From assembly GCF_002159085.1 (NCBI RefSeq), contig NZ_LZRU01000023.1, positions 150,778 through 214,777 on the forward strand: DNA of 64,000 nt. The letters run 5' to 3'. The notes beneath the pieces are model-generated. The model saw only the letters and a list, made by a program, of their open reading frames with translations, was not told where the DNA came from and ran no database searches. This stretch comes from Thermobacillus sp. ZCTH02-B1. GTDB taxonomy: Bacteria > Bacillota > Bacilli > Paenibacillales > Paenibacillaceae. Below are positions 17,774 to 32,079 of the stretch, in pieces. Numbering within the stretch: the stretch's first letter is position 1; the number at the start of each line of letters is the position of its first letter. Made by a program: the position numbers and the translations under genes.

Positions 17774-18424
17774 GTGGGCGTCGACCTCAAAGCTGAGCGA
17801 ATGCGCGAGTTTGAATCGAGATCCGACGAGGACATTGTCGAGGCGGTGCGCGAAGGCGACAGCGACGCGCTGGAGTATCTGATCAACAAGTACAAGAACT
17901 TCGTGCGCGCGAAGGCGAGGTCGTATTTCCTGATCGGCGCGGACCGGGAGGACATCGTCCAGGAAGGCATGATCGGCCTCTACAAGTCGATCCGCGACTT
18001 CCGGGGCGACAAGCTCGCGTCGTTCAAGGCGTTCGCCGAACTGTGCATCACGCGCCAGATCATCACCGCCATCAAGACGGCCACCCGGCAGAAACATATC
18101 CCGCTGAACTCGTACATCTCGCTGGACAAGCCCATTTACGACGAAGACTCCGACCGTACGCTGATGGACGTTCTGTGCGGATCGCGCGTATCCGATCCCG
18201 AGGAACTGATCATCAACCAGGAGGAATTCGTCGGCCTGGAGGACAAGATGGCCGAGATCCTGAGCGATCTCGAGCGCCAGGTGCTCATGCTCTATCTGGA
18301 CGGCCGTTCCTATCAGGAGATCGCGGTCGATCTGGACCGGCACGTGAAGTCGATCGACAACGCGCTGCAGCGCGTGAAGCGGAAGCTGGAGCGCTATCTG
18401 GAGATCCGGAACGTGGGCGGGTAA
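17774..18424 (+). CDS. sigH: RNA polymerase sigma factor SigH (sigma-30)
   Basis: Transition-phase and early sporulation sigma factor, 216 residues (B. subtilis SigH is 218). Region 2 is highly conserved (DALEYLINKYKNFVRAKARS, DIVQEGMIGLYKSIRDF, FAELCITRQIITAIK) and region 4 carries the helix-turn-helix RSYQEIAVDLDRHVKSIDNAL. The start chosen is GTG 17774, 8 nt after GGAGGG; longer readings would start upstream of the promoter. In Bacillus sigH sits between rae1 and rpmG; here the exporter operon has come between rae1 and sigH. Confidence 0.95.
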   Translation: MGVDLKAERMREFESRSDEDIVEAVREGDSDALEYLINKYKNFVRAKARSYFLIGADREDIVQEGMIGLYKSIRDFRGDKLASFKAFAELCITRQIITAIKTATRQKHIPLNSYISLDKPIYDEDSDRTLMDVLCGSRVSDPEELIINQEEFVGLEDKMAEILSDLERQVLMLYLDGRSYQEIAVDLDRHVKSIDNALQRVKRKLERYLEIRNVGG

Positions 18425-18464
18425 ACGATTCGGCATACGCCGGAACCCGGATCGTCCGGATGAT

Positions 18465-18478
18465 GGGAAGCGCTTTCA
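18465..18478 (-). promoter_or_regulatory. cre-like site (CcpA box) after sigH
   Basis: On the minus strand the site reads TGAAAGCGCTTCCC, matching 13 of 14 positions of the cre consensus TGWAARCGYTWNCW. It lies 41 nt after the sigH stop. No promoter next to it is evident, so function is unproven. Confidence 0.3.
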
Positions 18479-18656
18479 GACAGTGAACGGCTGCATGATG
18501 AACGGCGGGAAGCCGGGCGGGAAGCTGAATCGGATGCTGCGTCGGCCGGATCGGCGGAGCGGACGCGGGCGTATGGCGGGGGCTTTTTTTGACCATAATG
18601 GTCGGAAACGGGAAACATGGGCGAGCCCCCGCAGGCGATCACCCGCGCAAAATGCG

Positions 18657-18685
18657 TTGACAGGGGACGGCCGTTGTGCTAAAGT
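18657..18685 (+). promoter_or_regulatory. Sigma-A promoter for rpmG-secE-nusG
   Basis: Consensus TTGACA at 18657-18662, 17-nt spacer, extended -10 TGC-TAAAGT (18680-18685). The 439-nt gap between sigH and rpmG otherwise holds the cre-like site, a T7 run at 18585-18591 without a clear stem, and a T-rich stretch at 18717-18727 behind a weak 5-bp ATAAA/TTTAT stem; no gene is supported. Confidence 0.8.
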
Positions 18686-18863
18686 GTGTTAGGTAGCCCT
18701 ATAAATACGAACGGTTTATTTTTTTTGTGCTTTATCCGCTGCCGGCTTCACCGCCGGCGGAACGGAGGACCGCGCCGCCCGGAAGGCGGTTTCCGGCGGT
18801 TGCCGAAACGCCGGAATGCCGAACGCGGCTTCGGGCACTACGAGTTCGGGAGGTGGACTTCAC

Positions 18864-19013
18864 ATGCGGGTGATCATCACGCTGGCTTGCACGAACTGCA
18901 AACAACGCAACTACACGACGTCGAAGAACAAGCGGACGACCCCCGACCGCATCGAGCTGAGAAAATACTGCAAGTTCTGCAACGAGCACACGCTTCATCG
19001 CGAAACGCGGTGA
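18864..19013 (+). CDS. rpmG: 50S ribosomal protein L33, zinc-binding type
   Basis: 49-residue large-subunit protein of the zinc-ribbon form: C9/C12 (CTNC) and C36/C39 (CKFC). The start follows GGGAGGTG. In Bacillus an L33 gene stands here before secE. Zinc-free paralogues elsewhere in the genome would point to zinc-dependent swapping (family knowledge). Confidence 0.95.
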   Translation: MRVIITLACTNCKQRNYTTSKNKRTTPDRIELRKYCKFCNEHTLHRETR

Positions 19014-19031
19014 GGCACTGGAGGTATTGAC

Positions 19032-19241
19032 GTGACCTTCCTGGCGAAAATGAAACAGGGCTTCGGTTCGACGATCAGCTTCTTCGCCGACAGCTGGAAC
19101 GAGCTGAAGAAAGTCCGCTGGCCCAATCGCAAGGAACTGACGAGCTACTCGATCGTCGTCTTCGTGGCGATCATCTTCGTTACGATCTACTTCTGGGTGC
19201 TGGACATCATCATCTCCGAGCTGGTCGAGCTGATCATCTGA
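19032..19241 (+). CDS. secE: Preprotein translocase subunit SecE
   Basis: 69-residue membrane subunit of the SecYEG channel. The amphipathic segment with WNELKKVRWPNRKEL (about 22-36) and a single membrane helix at about 41-63 are typical of short Gram-positive SecE. GTG start behind GGAGG; 18 nt after rpmG. Confidence 0.95.
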   Translation: MTFLAKMKQGFGSTISFFADSWNELKKVRWPNRKELTSYSIVVFVAIIFVTIYFWVLDIIISELVELII

Positions 19242-19267
19242 CGAACCGCTCCGAAGGTGGCCTGCGC

Positions 19268-19810
19268 ATGGATAAACTGGAGAAACGATGGTATGTCGTC
19301 CATACGTACTCCGGATATGAGAACAAGGTGAAGACCAATCTCGAGAAGCGGGTCGCTTCGATGGGCATGCAGGACAAAATTTTCCGCGTGCTCGTCCCGA
19401 CCGAGGATGAAGTCGTCACCAAGGACGGGAAGAAAAAGACCGTCCAGCGCAAGGTGTATCCGGGCTACGTCCTCGTCGAGATGATCCAGACCGACGATTC
19501 CTGGTATGTCGTCCGCAACACGCCGGGCGTGACGGGATTCGTCGGGGCGAGCGGCTCGGGGTCCAAGCCGGTTCCGCTCCAGCCGGAAGAAGTCGAACAG
19601 ATTCTGCGGCACATGGGCATCGAAGAGCCGAAACCGAAGATGGACTTCGAGCTGAAGGACACCGTCCGCGTCAAGAGCGGTCCCTTCACCGACTTCATCG
19701 GCACGGTGGAGGAGATTCTCTACGACAAGAACAAGCTGAAGGTCCATGTCAACATGTTCGGCAGGGAAACCCCGCTTGAGCTGGATTACACTCAGGTGGA
19801 AAAGATATAA
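19268..19810 (+). CDS. nusG: Transcription antitermination/pausing factor NusG
   Basis: 180-residue RNA polymerase elongation factor. NGN domain from WYVVHTYSGYENKV (about 8-21) through VRNTPGVTGFVG, then a C-terminal KOW domain (DTVRVKSGPFTDFIGTVEEI) that contacts Rho or S10. Follows secE by 26 nt. Confidence 0.97.
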   Translation: MDKLEKRWYVVHTYSGYENKVKTNLEKRVASMGMQDKIFRVLVPTEDEVVTKDGKKKTVQRKVYPGYVLVEMIQTDDSWYVVRNTPGVTGFVGASGSGSKPVPLQPEEVEQILRHMGIEEPKPKMDFELKDTVRVKSGPFTDFIGTVEEILYDKNKLKVHVNMFGRETPLELDYTQVEKI

Positions 19811-20000
19811 CATCCGGTTTCCGGCGTCCGCGCGCTCCGGCGCGCGGCGGTGGGAGGACCGCGGATGCGCTTCGCGGCGGCGTCCGAACGGGACGCGCTT
19901 GCCGGGGAAAGGCGCTTTCGTGACCGAAGGCGGTCCGGGCGCCCCGAAGGCGCGGCGGCGGTCCGTCTGACCACATTCCAGGGGCAGGAGGTGTTGCGAA

Positions 20001-20426
<426 letters not shown>

Positions 20427-20529
20427 CCGGGCATCGGTACCGGTCGGAAGCGCGGATCCGACGGTCCGCGAACCGTGGGAGGACGCCCGGACGGGCGGTC
20501 CGCTGACACCACACAGGGAGGAGAGCGAC

Positions 20530-21222
20530 ATGGCAAAACGCGGCAAAAAGTACATCGAAGCCGCCAAGCAAATCGACCGCACCAAGGTCTACGAGCCGCT
20601 CGAAGCGGTGCAGCTCGTGAAGAAGGCGGCAACGGCCAAGTTTGACGAATCGGTGGATGTCGCCGTTCGTCTCGGCGTTGATCCGAAGAAGCAAGACCAG
20701 GCGGTGCGTGGCGTCGTCGTCCTGCCGCACGGCACGGGCAAGACGAAGCGCGTCCTCGTGTTCGCCAAGGGCGAGAAGGCGAGGGAAGCGGAAGCCGCCG
20801 GCGCCGACTACGTCGGCGATACGGACCTGATCCAGAAGATCCAGCAAGGCTGGCTCGACTTCGACGTCTGCGTGGCGACGCCCGACATGATGGCCGAAGT
20901 CGGCAAGCTCGGCCGGATTCTCGGCGGCAAGGGGCTCATGCCGAACCCGAAGGCCGGCACGGTCACGTTCGACGTGGCGAAGGCCGTGCAGGAGATCAAG
21001 GCCGGCAAGATCGAATTCCGCCTCGATCGCGCGGGTCAAATCCACGCGCCGATCGGGAAGGTGTCGTTCGAAGCCGAGAAGCTGGAGGAGAATCTGCGGG
21101 CCCTGATCGAAGCGCTGCTCCGGGCGAAACCGGCCGCGGCGAAAGGGGTCTACCTGAAGAAGATCGCGATCTCTTCCACGATGGGTCCGAGCGTAGCCGT
21201 CAACACGGCGGCCTATCGCTAA
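20530..21222 (+). CDS. rplA: 50S ribosomal protein L1
   Basis: 230 residues; forms the L1 stalk at the E site and in many bacteria represses its own operon by binding the mRNA leader. Typical motifs [19 protein letters not shown] and [18 protein letters not shown]. Preceded by AGGGAGGAG. The 103-nt gap after rplK may hold the autoregulatory site; I could not define it. Confidence 0.97.
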   Translation: MAKRGKKYIEAAKQIDRTKVYEPLEAVQLVKKAATAKFDESVDVAVRLGVDPKKQDQAVRGVVVLPHGTGKTKRVLVFAKGEKAREAEAAGADYVGDTDLIQKIQQGWLDFDVCVATPDMMAEVGKLGRILGGKGLMPNPKAGTVTFDVAKAVQEIKAGKIEFRLDRAGQIHAPIGKVSFEAEKLEENLRALIEALLRAKPAAAKGVYLKKIAISSTMGPSVAVNTAAYR

Positions 21223-21254
21223 GGCATCACGCACATCCGAATCGAATATACGCG

Positions 21255-21380
21255 TACCGTAGACAGTAGGTGCCGCAAGGCTTAATTTCCTACCGAGGTG
21301 CTGGGCATAGATGCGATCCGCCGGAAGCGTTCGCTCCGGCGGCCGCACGGTCATGGCCTCCGCTGTCTGCGGAGGCCATG
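21255..21380 (+). promoter_or_regulatory. L10 leader with attenuator hairpin before rplJ-rplL
   Basis: The segment GTAGACAGTAGGTGCC ... TTAATTTCCTACCGAGGTG (about 21258-21300) matches the L10-leader pattern, in which L10(L12)4 binds the mRNA and represses rplJL. It is followed by a perfect 12-bp stem CATGGCCTCCGC/GCGGAGGCCATG (21352-21380, 5-nt loop). The stem has only a weak T-rich tail, so it may act in attenuation or RNA folding. Confidence 0.8.
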
Positions 21381-21446
21381 TTCATGCTTCGGGCGATTAA
21401 GCCGTCGGCATGCGGATGCGCGACTCTGTGAACGGGAGGTGTCATC

Positions 21447-21950
21447 ATGGCAAACGCCAGGATCATTGAGGAAAAAGCGCGGCTCGTCGAGGAAATCACG
21501 CAGAAGCTCCGCGAAAGCGCGGCGACGGTGCTGACCGACTACCGCGGTCTGAACGTCGCGCAGGTGACGGAGCTGCGCCGCAAGCTGCGCGAGGCGGGCG
21601 TCGAGTTCAAGGTGCTGAAGAACACGCTGGTTCGGCGCGCGACGGCGCAGGCCGAGCTGACGGAGCTGGACGCGGCGCTCACGGGTCCGACGGCCATCGC
21701 ATTCGGCAAGGACGATCCCGTGGCGCCGGCCAAGATTCTGAGCGAGTTCGCGAAGGAGAACGAAGCGCTCCAGATCAAGGGCGGCGTCGTCGAGGGCCGC
21801 GTCGTGAGCGTCGAGGAGATCAAGGCGCTGGCGAATCTTCCGTCCCGCGAAGCCCTGCTCTCCATGCTGCTCAGCATGCTGCAGGCGCCGATCCGCAATT
21901 TCGCGCTCGCCGTCAAGGCGGTCGCGGACAAGAAGGAAGCGGAAGCCTGA
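21447..21950 (+). CDS. rplJ: 50S ribosomal protein L10
   Basis: 167 residues. The N-terminal domain binds 23S rRNA with L11 ([24 protein letters not shown]) and the C-terminal helix anchors L7/L12 dimers. The AGGTGTCATC leader gives a normal ribosome binding site (GGGAGGTG). Regulated by the leader just upstream. Confidence 0.97.
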   Translation: MANARIIEEKARLVEEITQKLRESAATVLTDYRGLNVAQVTELRRKLREAGVEFKVLKNTLVRRATAQAELTELDAALTGPTAIAFGKDDPVAPAKILSEFAKENEALQIKGGVVEGRVVSVEEIKALANLPSREALLSMLLSMLQAPIRNFALAVKAVADKKEAEA

Positions 21951-22062
21951 CGGCGCGATTCGCGCGGCGGACGCTGTCCGCATGAGTTGCTGCATGCAAT
22001 GATTCGCTGCCCGGAAGGGCAACCGGCGAAATGAACATAACATGATTGATGGAGGTCAGACC

Positions 22063-22431
22063 ATGTCGAAGGAACAAATCATTGAAGCGATCAAGGGCAT
22101 GACGGTCCTTGAGCTGAACGAACTCGTGAAGGCGATCGAGGAAGAATTCGGCGTCACGGCGGCCGCTCCGGTCGCGGTTGTCGCCGGCGCGGCGGGTGCC
22201 GCTCCGCAAGCCGCGGAACAGTCGGAATTCGACGTCATCCTGGCGAACCCGGGCGCGTCGAAGATCAACGTCATCAAGGTCGTCCGCGAAATCACGGGCC
22301 TCGGCCTGAAGGAAGCGAAGGACCTGGTCGACAACGCGCCGAAGCCGCTGAAGGAAAAGGTCAGCAAGGAAGAGGCCGAGTCGATCAAGGCGAAGCTCGA
22401 AGAAGCGGGCGCGACCGTCGAAATCAAATAA
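22063..22431 (+). CDS. rplL: 50S ribosomal protein L7/L12
   Basis: 122 residues. N-terminal dimerisation helices, Ala/Val/Gly-rich hinge (about 37-52), and the conserved C-terminal domain [23 protein letters not shown] that recruits translation GTPases. The start is ATG 22063 behind GGAGGT; an upstream in-frame ATG at 22042 lacks spacing to a ribosome binding site. Confidence 0.98.
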   Translation: MSKEQIIEAIKGMTVLELNELVKAIEEEFGVTAAAPVAVVAGAAGAAPQAAEQSEFDVILANPGASKINVIKVVREITGLGLKEAKDLVDNAPKPLKEKVSKEEAESIKAKLEEAGATVEIK

Positions 22432-22453
22432 TGCATTCAGCCTGATGTTTCAT

Positions 22454-22500
22454 GCCGAACCCTCCGAAGCTTCCGTCTTCGGAGGGTCGGCGTCATTTTG
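22454..22500 (+). terminator. Terminator/attenuator after rplL
   Basis: Stem of 10 perfect pairs CCCTCCGAAG/CTTCGGAGGG (22460-22469 with 22477-22486), extended by GCCG/CGGC around one bulge, followed by GTCATTTTG. The weak T tail suggests partial read-through into the methylase gene. Confidence 0.65.
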
Positions 22501-22546
22501 GCCCGGTGCGCGCGGGCGGCGCGTCATCCGGCGGGAGGTGTGCGGC

Positions 22547-23161
22547 ATGACCGAGCATTATTACACGAAATCGCCGCGGTCGGAAAGCGACAGAAGGCGG
22601 TTCGAGGCGGTGCTGCGGGGAAGAAGGCTGACGTTCGAGACGGACGCGGGCGTTTTTTCCCGGTCAGGCGTCGATTTCGGGAGCCGCCTGCTGATCGAGA
22701 CGGCGGAGATCCCGGACGGGGCGCGCGTGCTCGACGTCGGCTGCGGTTACGGGCCGATCGGCCTCGCGATCGCGGCTTCGCTGCCGAACGCCCGCGTCAC
22801 GATGGTCGACATCAACGAACGGGCCGTGGAGCTCGCGCGCGCAAACGCCGGGTTGAACGGCATCCGCAACGTGACGGTGCTCGAGAGCGATCTGCTGGAG
22901 GCGGTGCGCGGACAGACGTTCGATGCCGTGCTGACGAATCCGCCGATCCGCGCGGGGAAGGCGGTCGTGCACCGGATCTTCGCGGAGGCGCGGGAGGTGC
23001 TGGCGCCGGGCGGCGCGCTCTGGGTCGTCATCCGGAAGCAGCAGGGGGCGCCTTCGGCCACGGCGAAGCTCGAAGAGCTGTTCGGACCGGACCATGTGCG
23101 GACGGCGGCCCGGGACAAGGGATACCATGTTTTGCGGGCCGGGCGGCAAATCAATTGTTGA
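22547..23161 (+). CDS. Class I SAM-dependent methyltransferase, RsmC/YbxB-like
   Basis: 204 residues. Glycine motif VLDVGCGYGPIGLAIA (motif I), acidic motif II (VTMVDINERAV), and catalytic NPPIR (usually NPPFH/NPPIRAGK in this family) at about 135. It is the gene normally found between rplL and rpoB in Bacilli (ybxB). Homology to RsmC suggests 16S rRNA guanine-N2 methylation, but the target is not proven for this short form. Start ATG 22547 behind GCGGGAGGTG. Confidence 0.9.
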   Translation: MTEHYYTKSPRSESDRRRFEAVLRGRRLTFETDAGVFSRSGVDFGSRLLIETAEIPDGARVLDVGCGYGPIGLAIAASLPNARVTMVDINERAVELARANAGLNGIRNVTVLESDLLEAVRGQTFDAVLTNPPIRAGKAVVHRIFAEAREVLAPGGALWVVIRKQQGAPSATAKLEELFGPDHVRTAARDKGYHVLRAGRQINC

Positions 23162-23186
23162 CTCGCATTCTTCAGTGTGGTACCAT
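23158..23186 (+). promoter_or_regulatory. Candidate sigma-A promoter for rpoB-rpoC
   Basis: TTGACT at 23158-23163 overlaps the end of the methylase gene; 17-nt spacer; extended -10 TGG-TACCAT (23181-23186). The following 410-nt untranslated stretch before rpoB carries an isolated TATAAT at 23296-23301 without a good -35 and no gene I can support. Confidence 0.55.
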
Positions 23187-23599
23187 TATAAAATGTCAGC
23201 ATTTAAAATGGGGCACAAGTCTTTCGTTCGCCGGTTGTCAAGAGGGAATGTTGCCGTGGCGGCGGAAGCGGTGCCCGGGTTCGGCGGATCAGAGGTATAA
23301 TGACCGGGTTTCGGGTGAAAATGATCTATCATATGGGGAATTCTGCCTCAACCGGAGAAGTGCGGCGCATCGGCCGTTTTCCGTTTTCGCGGCTCGCGCT
23401 GTGCAGGCGGTACCGGTTCGGCGGCGATTCGCGGCACGACGGTCTTTAACCGGGCGCATGCGTCCGGTAAGGCCTTTATTTCGTCTATGGGGTCTGCGGG
23501 CGTTATCGGGCCGCCGCGTCCGGACCCTCGCGTCGGGGCCCGGCGGATTGATGATAGAGCAGGCAAGGCTGCAAGTCAACCATGAGGGGTGGGGTAAAG

Positions 23600-27145
<3,546 letters not shown>

Positions 27146-27273
27146 TCGACGCCGCATGACGCATCGTCGGACCGGGCGATGCCGCCGTCTCCGCGGCGCG
27201 CCGTGATGCGCGGTTTCTTGCTCGGCGCGCGGCTTCGCCCGCCCTGCGGCAGAGACTGGAGGAGGGTTGCTCC

Positions 27274-30200
27274 TTGTTGGATGTGAACAACTTCGAGTTC
27301 ATGAAGATCGGTCTGGCTTCGCCTGACAAAATCCGCTCCTGGTCGCGCGGAGAAGTGAAGAAGCCCGAGACGATCAACTACCGTACGCTCAAACCCGAGA
27401 AGGAAGGGCTGTTCTGCGAGAAGATTTTCGGTCCGACGAAGGACTGGGAGTGCCACTGCGGCAAATACAAGCGCGTGCGCTACAAGGGCGTCGTCTGCGA
27501 CCGATGCGGCGTCGAGGTGACGCGCGCGAAGGTGCGCCGCGAGCGGATGGGCCACATCGAGCTGGCCGCTCCGGTGTCCCACATCTGGTATTTCAAGGGT
27601 ATTCCGAGCCGGATGGGGCTGGTGCTCGACATGTCGCCGCGCTCGCTCGAGGAGGTCATCTATTTCGCATCGTATGTCGTGACCGACCCGGGCGACACGC
27701 CGCTCGAGAAGAAGCAGCTCCTCTCCGAAAAGGAATACCGCAGCTACCGCGAGAAGTACGGCTACGGCTTCCAGGCCGGCATGGGCGCGGAAGCGATCAA
27801 GAAGCTGCTGATGGACATCGACCTCGACCGCGAGATCGAGATGCTGAAGGAGGAGCTGCGCACGGCGCAGGGACAGCGGCGCAACCGCGCGATCAAGCGG
27901 CTTGAGGTGCTCGAGGCGTTCCGCAATTCGGGCAACCGTCCGGAATGGATGATCCTCGATGTGCTGCCGGTCATCCCGCCGGAGCTGCGTCCGATGGTGC
28001 AGCTCGACGGCGGCCGGTTCGCGACGAGCGACCTGAACGACCTGTACCGCCGCGTCATCAACCGGAACAACCGGCTGAAGCGGCTGCTCGATCTCGGCGC
28101 GCCGGACATCATCGTGCAGAACGAAAAGCGGATGCTGCAGGAGGCCGTCGACGCGCTGATCGACAACGGCCGCCGCGGCCGTCCGGTCACCGGGCCGGGC
28201 AACCGTCCGCTGAAGTCGCTCAGCCACATGCTGAAGGGCAAGCAGGGCCGGTTCCGTCAGAACCTGCTCGGCAAGCGGGTCGACTACTCCGGCCGCTCCG
28301 TCATCGTCGTCGGGCCGAGCCTGAAGATGTATCAGTGCGGCCTGCCGAAGGAGATGGCGCTGGAGCTGTTCAAGCCCTTCGTCATGAAGGAGCTCGTGAA
28401 CAAGGGGCTCGCGCACAACATCAAGAGCGCGAAGCGCAAAGTCGAGCGCGTCAGCCCGGAAGTGTGGGACGTGCTCGAGGAAGTGATCAAGGAGCATCCG
28501 GTGCTCTTGAACCGGGCGCCCACGCTGCACCGCCTCGGGATCCAGGCGTTCGAGCCGGTGCTGGTCGAAGGGCGCGCGATCAAGCTGCACCCGCTCGTCT
28601 GCACGGCGTACAACGCCGACTTCGACGGCGACCAGATGGCGGTGCACGTGCCGCTCTCGGCCGAGGCGCAGGCGGAGGCGCGGCTGCTCATGCTCGCGTC
28701 GGGCAACATCCTGAACCCGAAGGACGGCAAGCCGGTCGTCACGCCGTCGCAGGACATGGTCCTCGGCAGCTACTACCTGACGATGGACGACCCCGGCGCG
28801 AAGGGCACGGGCATGAAGTTCGCGACGGTGAACGAGGCGATCTCCGCCTATCACCGCGGCATCGTCTCGCTCCACGCGCGGATCGTGATTCCGGCCCGCG
28901 CGCTGAACAAGAAGACGTTCACGGAGGAGCAGGAGCGCTCGCTGCTCGTCACGACCGTCGGCAAGCTGATCTTCAACGAGATTTTCCCGGACACGTTCCC
29001 GTACATCAACGAGGCGACGAAGGAGAACCTGCTCCAGGGCACGCCGGATCGCTGGTTCATCAAGGAGAAGGGCGTCAACATCGACGAGTTCATCGCGCAG
29101 CTCCCGATCGCGAGCGCGGTGGGCAAGGAATATCTCGGCCAGATCATCTACGAGTGCTTCCGGCTGTACCAGACGACGACGACGTCGGTCATTCTCGACA
29201 AGATCAAGGAGCTCGGCTTCGCGTATTCGACGAAGGCCGGCATCACGATCGCGATCTCGGACGTCGTCGTGCCGGAGGAGAAGAAGGAGATTCTGGCCGA
29301 ATCCGAAGAGAAGGTCCGGATCGTTACGAACCAGTACCGCCGCGGCCTGATCACGGACGAGGAACGCTACGACCGCGTCATCGAGATCTGGAGCCAGACG
29401 AAGGACCGGATCACGGACGTGCTGATGAAGTCGATGGACCGGTTCAACTCGCTCATGCTCATGGTCGACTCGAAGGCGCGGGGCAACAAGTCGCAGATCA
29501 CGCAGCTCGGCGGCATGCGCGGCCTGATGGCGACGCCGTCCGGCCGGATCTTCGAGCTGCCGATCAAGTCGAACTTCCGCGAAGGGCTGACGGTCCTCGA
29601 GTACTTCATCTCGACGCACGGCGCGCGGAAGGGTCTCGCCGACACGGCGCTCCGGACCGCGGACTCGGGTTATCTCACCCGCCGTCTCGTCGACGTCGCG
29701 CAGGACGTCATCGTGCGCGAGGAAGACTGCGGCACGGATAAGGGCATCACGGTCACGAAGATCCACGACGGCAAGGAAGTCATCGAGGATCTGTACGACC
29801 GGATCGAAGGCCGGTTCGCCGCGACGGCGATCCGCCATCCGGAGACGGGCGAGATCATCGTCGGCAAGAACGAGATGATCGATGCCGAGAAGGCGGCGAA
29901 GATCATCGCGGCCGGCATCGAGAAGGTCGAGATCCGCTCCGTGCTCGCCTGCCGCGCCCGCCACGGCGTCTGCAAGATCTGCTACGGCCGGAACCTGGCG
30001 ACCGGCAAGGTCGTCGAGATCGGCGAAGCGGTCGGCATCATCGCGGCCCAGTCGATCGGCGAGCCGGGGACGCAGCTCACGATGCGGACGTTCCACACGG
30101 GCGGCGTCGCGGGCGAAGACATCACGCAAGGTCTGCCGCGGATCCAGGAGCTGTTCGAGGCCCGGAATCCGAAGGGTCAGGCGACGATCTCCGAGATCGA

Positions 30201-30894
30201 CGGCGTCGTGAAGGACATCCGCGACACGAAGGACCGGCGCGAGATCGAAGTCGAGGGCGAAGCGGAGACGAAGGTCTACTCGGTCAGCTACGGTTCGCGC
30301 ATCCGCGTGAACATCGGCGACCGCGTCGAAGCGGGCGACGAGCTGACGGACGGCTCGATCGACCCGAAGGAGATGCTCCGGATCAAGGGCATCCGCGGCG
30401 TGCAGAACTACATCCTGCAGGAAGTGCAGCGCGTCTACCGGAACCAGGGCGTCGAGATCAACGACAAGCACATCGAGGTCATGATCAAGCAGATGCTGCG
30501 CAAGATCCGCATCGTCGACGCGGGCGACACGCCGCTCCTGCCGGGCACGTACGTCGACATTCACGAATACGAGGAAGCGAACCGCCAGGCGATCCTCGCG
30601 GGCAAAGAACCGGCCGTCGCGAAGCCGGTGCTGCTCGGCATCACGAAGGCGTCGCTGGAGACGGATTCCTTCCTGTCCGCGGCTTCGTTCCAGGAGACGA
30701 CGCGCGTGCTCACCGACGCCGCGATCAAGGGCAAGGTCGACCAGCTGCTCGGCCTGAAGGAGAACGTCATCATCGGCAAGCTGATTCCGGCCGGCACGGG
30801 CATGGCGCACTATCGGAGCATCCGCCTGTCCGGAACGGAAGAAGATCCGCAAGCGCCGGAAGAAGCGCTTGAGGGCGTGGCGGTGGAATCCTGA
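27274..30894 (+). CDS. rpoC: DNA-directed RNA polymerase subunit beta'
   Basis: 1206 residues. N-terminal zinc ribbon (CHCGKY ... CDRCG), the catalytic magnesium motif NADFDGDQM at about 450, bridge/trigger-loop segment with [27 protein letters not shown], and the second zinc site ([20 protein letters not shown]). Starts with TTG (27274 or 27277) behind [26 protein letters not shown] is the usual N-terminus. Lacks the large insertions of Gram-negative beta'. Confidence 0.98.
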   Translation: MLDVNNFEFMKIGLASPDKIRSWSRGEVKKPETINYRTLKPEKEGLFCEKIFGPTKDWECHCGKYKRVRYKGVVCDRCGVEVTRAKVRRERMGHIELAAPVSHIWYFKGIPSRMGLVLDMSPRSLEEVIYFASYVVTDPGDTPLEKKQLLSEKEYRSYREKYGYGFQAGMGAEAIKKLLMDIDLDREIEMLKEELRTAQGQRRNRAIKRLEVLEAFRNSGNRPEWMILDVLPVIPPELRPMVQLDGGRFATSDLNDLYRRVINRNNRLKRLLDLGAPDIIVQNEKRMLQEAVDALIDNGRRGRPVTGPGNRPLKSLSHMLKGKQGRFRQNLLGKRVDYSGRSVIVVGPSLKMYQCGLPKEMALELFKPFVMKELVNKGLAHNIKSAKRKVERVSPEVWDVLEEVIKEHPVLLNRAPTLHRLGIQAFEPVLVEGRAIKLHPLVCTAYNADFDGDQMAVHVPLSAEAQAEARLLMLASGNILNPKDGKPVVTPSQDMVLGSYYLTMDDPGAKGTGMKFATVNEAISAYHRGIVSLHARIVIPARALNKKTFTEEQERSLLVTTVGKLIFNEIFPDTFPYINEATKENLLQGTPDRWFIKEKGVNIDEFIAQLPIASAVGKEYLGQIIYECFRLYQTTTTSVILDKIKELGFAYSTKAGITIAISDVVVPEEKKEILAESEEKVRIVTNQYRRGLITDEERYDRVIEIWSQTKDRITDVLMKSMDRFNSLMLMVDSKARGNKSQITQLGGMRGLMATPSGRIFELPIKSNFREGLTVLEYFISTHGARKGLADTALRTADSGYLTRRLVDVAQDVIVREEDCGTDKGITVTKIHDGKEVIEDLYDRIEGRFAATAIRHPETGEIIVGKNEMIDAEKAAKIIAAGIEKVEIRSVLACRARHGVCKICYGRNLATGKVVEIGEAVGIIAAQSIGEPGTQLTMRTFHTGGVAGEDITQGLPRIQELFEARNPKGQATISEIDGVVKDIRDTKDRREIEVEGEAETKVYSVSYGSRIRVNIGDRVEAGDELTDGSIDPKEMLRIKGIRGVQNYILQEVQRVYRNQGVEINDKHIEVMIKQMLRKIRIVDAGDTPLLPGTYVDIHEYEEANRQAILAGKEPAVAKPVLLGITKASLETDSFLSAASFQETTRVLTDAAIKGKVDQLLGLKENVIIGKLIPAGTGMAHYRSIRLSGTEEDPQAPEEALEGVAVES

Positions 30895-30985
30895 CGCGAC
30901 GGAAGCCGGGTCCGTCGGCGGGAAGCGCCGCGCGTCCGCGGACAACAGGTTGACCCGATGACCCGAGCGTTGAGGATGGCGGCAT

Positions 30986-31021
30986 GGGCCGGCCGGACGA
31001 TCCGATCGTCCGGACCGGCCC
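30986..31021 (+). terminator. Very stable hairpin after rpoC (terminator or processing site)
   Basis: GGGCCGG-CCGGACGAT (30986-31001) pairs with ATCGTCCGG-A-CCGGCCC (31005-31021): 16 bp, one bulged A, 3-nt loop. Only a weak T tract (ATTTTG at about 31040) follows, so termination is uncertain. The remaining part of the 344-nt gap holds the next promoter. Confidence 0.5.
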
Positions 31022-31148
31022 GGCCGCTGTCCGGGGGGATTTTGCTTTGGCGTCAGGACGCGGCAAGCCGCGCGATTGCCGCAGGGCTTGTCGCGGTTGT
31101 TCGCAAAACGGACGCGTCAAATTGAATATTCGCCGCCGGCCGTTTTGC

Positions 31149-31178
31149 TTGACACACCCTGGCAGCAGGTGATACTAT
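31149..31178 (+). promoter_or_regulatory. Sigma-A promoter for the L7Ae-like gene and str cluster
   Basis: Consensus TTGACA at 31149-31154; -10 either GATACT at 31171-31176 (16-nt spacer) or TACTAT at 31173-31178 (18-nt). It would drive the L7Ae-like gene and possibly rpsL-rpsG-fusA-tuf. Confidence 0.65.
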
Positions 31179-31238
31179 ATCGAAGTGTGCCTGCACAAGG
31201 ATGGGGATCGTGCGCCTTCGTGGACGGGAGGAATCTCC

Positions 31239-31469
31239 ATGCCCTGGAAGATCGGCACCAAGCAGACGACGAAAGCTGTGGAGCAAAGGTTGGCCGCGCG
31301 GGTATACATCGCGCGCGATGCAGATCCTCGGTTGACGGGCAGACTCGTGGAGCTCTGCCGCGAAGCGGATATCGAGGTCGAATGGGTGGACCGGATGGCC
31401 GATCTCGGCAAGCGCTGCGGGATCGACGTCGGAGCCGCCTCGGCCGCCTGGATTCCGGATGGAACGTAA
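31239..31469 (+). CDS. L7Ae-family kink-turn RNA-binding protein (YbxF-like)
   Basis: 76-residue L7Ae/L30e-fold protein, encoded between rpoC and rpsL as in Bacillus, where YbxF binds kink-turn RNA and associates with ribosomes. Visible family features: IGTKQTTKAVEQ near the N-terminus, ARDADPRLTGRL and GKRCGIDVGAAS. Slightly shorter at the N-terminus than YbxF. Start ATG 31239 behind GGGAGGAA. Confidence 0.88.
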   Translation: MPWKIGTKQTTKAVEQRLAARVYIARDADPRLTGRLVELCREADIEVEWVDRMADLGKRCGIDVGAASAAWIPDGT

Positions 31470-31610
31470 CAGCAGGCAGCGTATGCGCCGGATTCCGCCG
31501 GAGGAATCGCGGTTCGGGCTTTTGTCTGCTTCAAAATGAGCCGCCTGGATCTGTGGACTTGAGACACGCAGCTTTGAGGCACCGAGACGGACAGGGAAGG
31601 GGGTGGCAAC

Positions 31611-32033
31611 ATGCCGACAATCAACCAGCTCGTGCGCAAGGGCCGCAAGGCGAAGATCGTGAAATCGAAGTCGCCGGCGCTGCAGCGTGGCTACAACGCC
31701 CTGAAGCGCATCTCGACGCCGCTCAGCTCGCCGCAGAAGCGGGGCGTCTGCACCCGCGTGGGCACGATGACGCCGAAGAAGCCGAACTCCGCCCTGCGGA
31801 AGTACGCGCGGGTACGCCTGACGAACCGCGTGGAAGTGACGGCCTACATTCCGGGCATCGGCCACAATCTCCAGGAGCACAGCGTCGTGCTGATCCGCGG
31901 CGGCCGGGTCAAGGACCTCCCGGGTGTCCGTTATCATATCATCCGCGGCGCGCTTGACACGGCAGGCGTGGCGAACCGCAAGCAAGGCCGCTCCAAGTAC
32001 GGCGCGAAGCGCCCGAAGGATGGCAAGAAGTAA
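31611..32033 (+). CDS. rpsL: 30S ribosomal protein S12
   Basis: 140 residues; decoding-centre protein. The [11 protein letters not shown] loop is present with Lys at position 56 (the residue whose change gives streptomycin resistance in B. subtilis), so the sequence is of the sensitive type. Includes the Gram-positive insertion at about 26-40. Starts after GGGAAGGGGGTGG. Confidence 0.98.
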   Translation: MPTINQLVRKGRKAKIVKSKSPALQRGYNALKRISTPLSSPQKRGVCTRVGTMTPKKPNSALRKYARVRLTNRVEVTAYIPGIGHNLQEHSVVLIRGGRVKDLPGVRYHIIRGALDTAGVANRKQGRSKYGAKRPKDGKK

Positions 32034-32079
32034 TAGATCGGCGACGAACGGAGAAACATGATGGAAGGAGGTTGGAACG

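Noticed and set aside
23281..23301. Second rpoB promoter at TATAAT 23296
   Set aside because: No -35 match at 16-18 nt and no extended TG.
31685..31860. Possible streptomycin-resistance change in S12
   Set aside because: The TPKKPNS loop is wild type with Lys at position 56.
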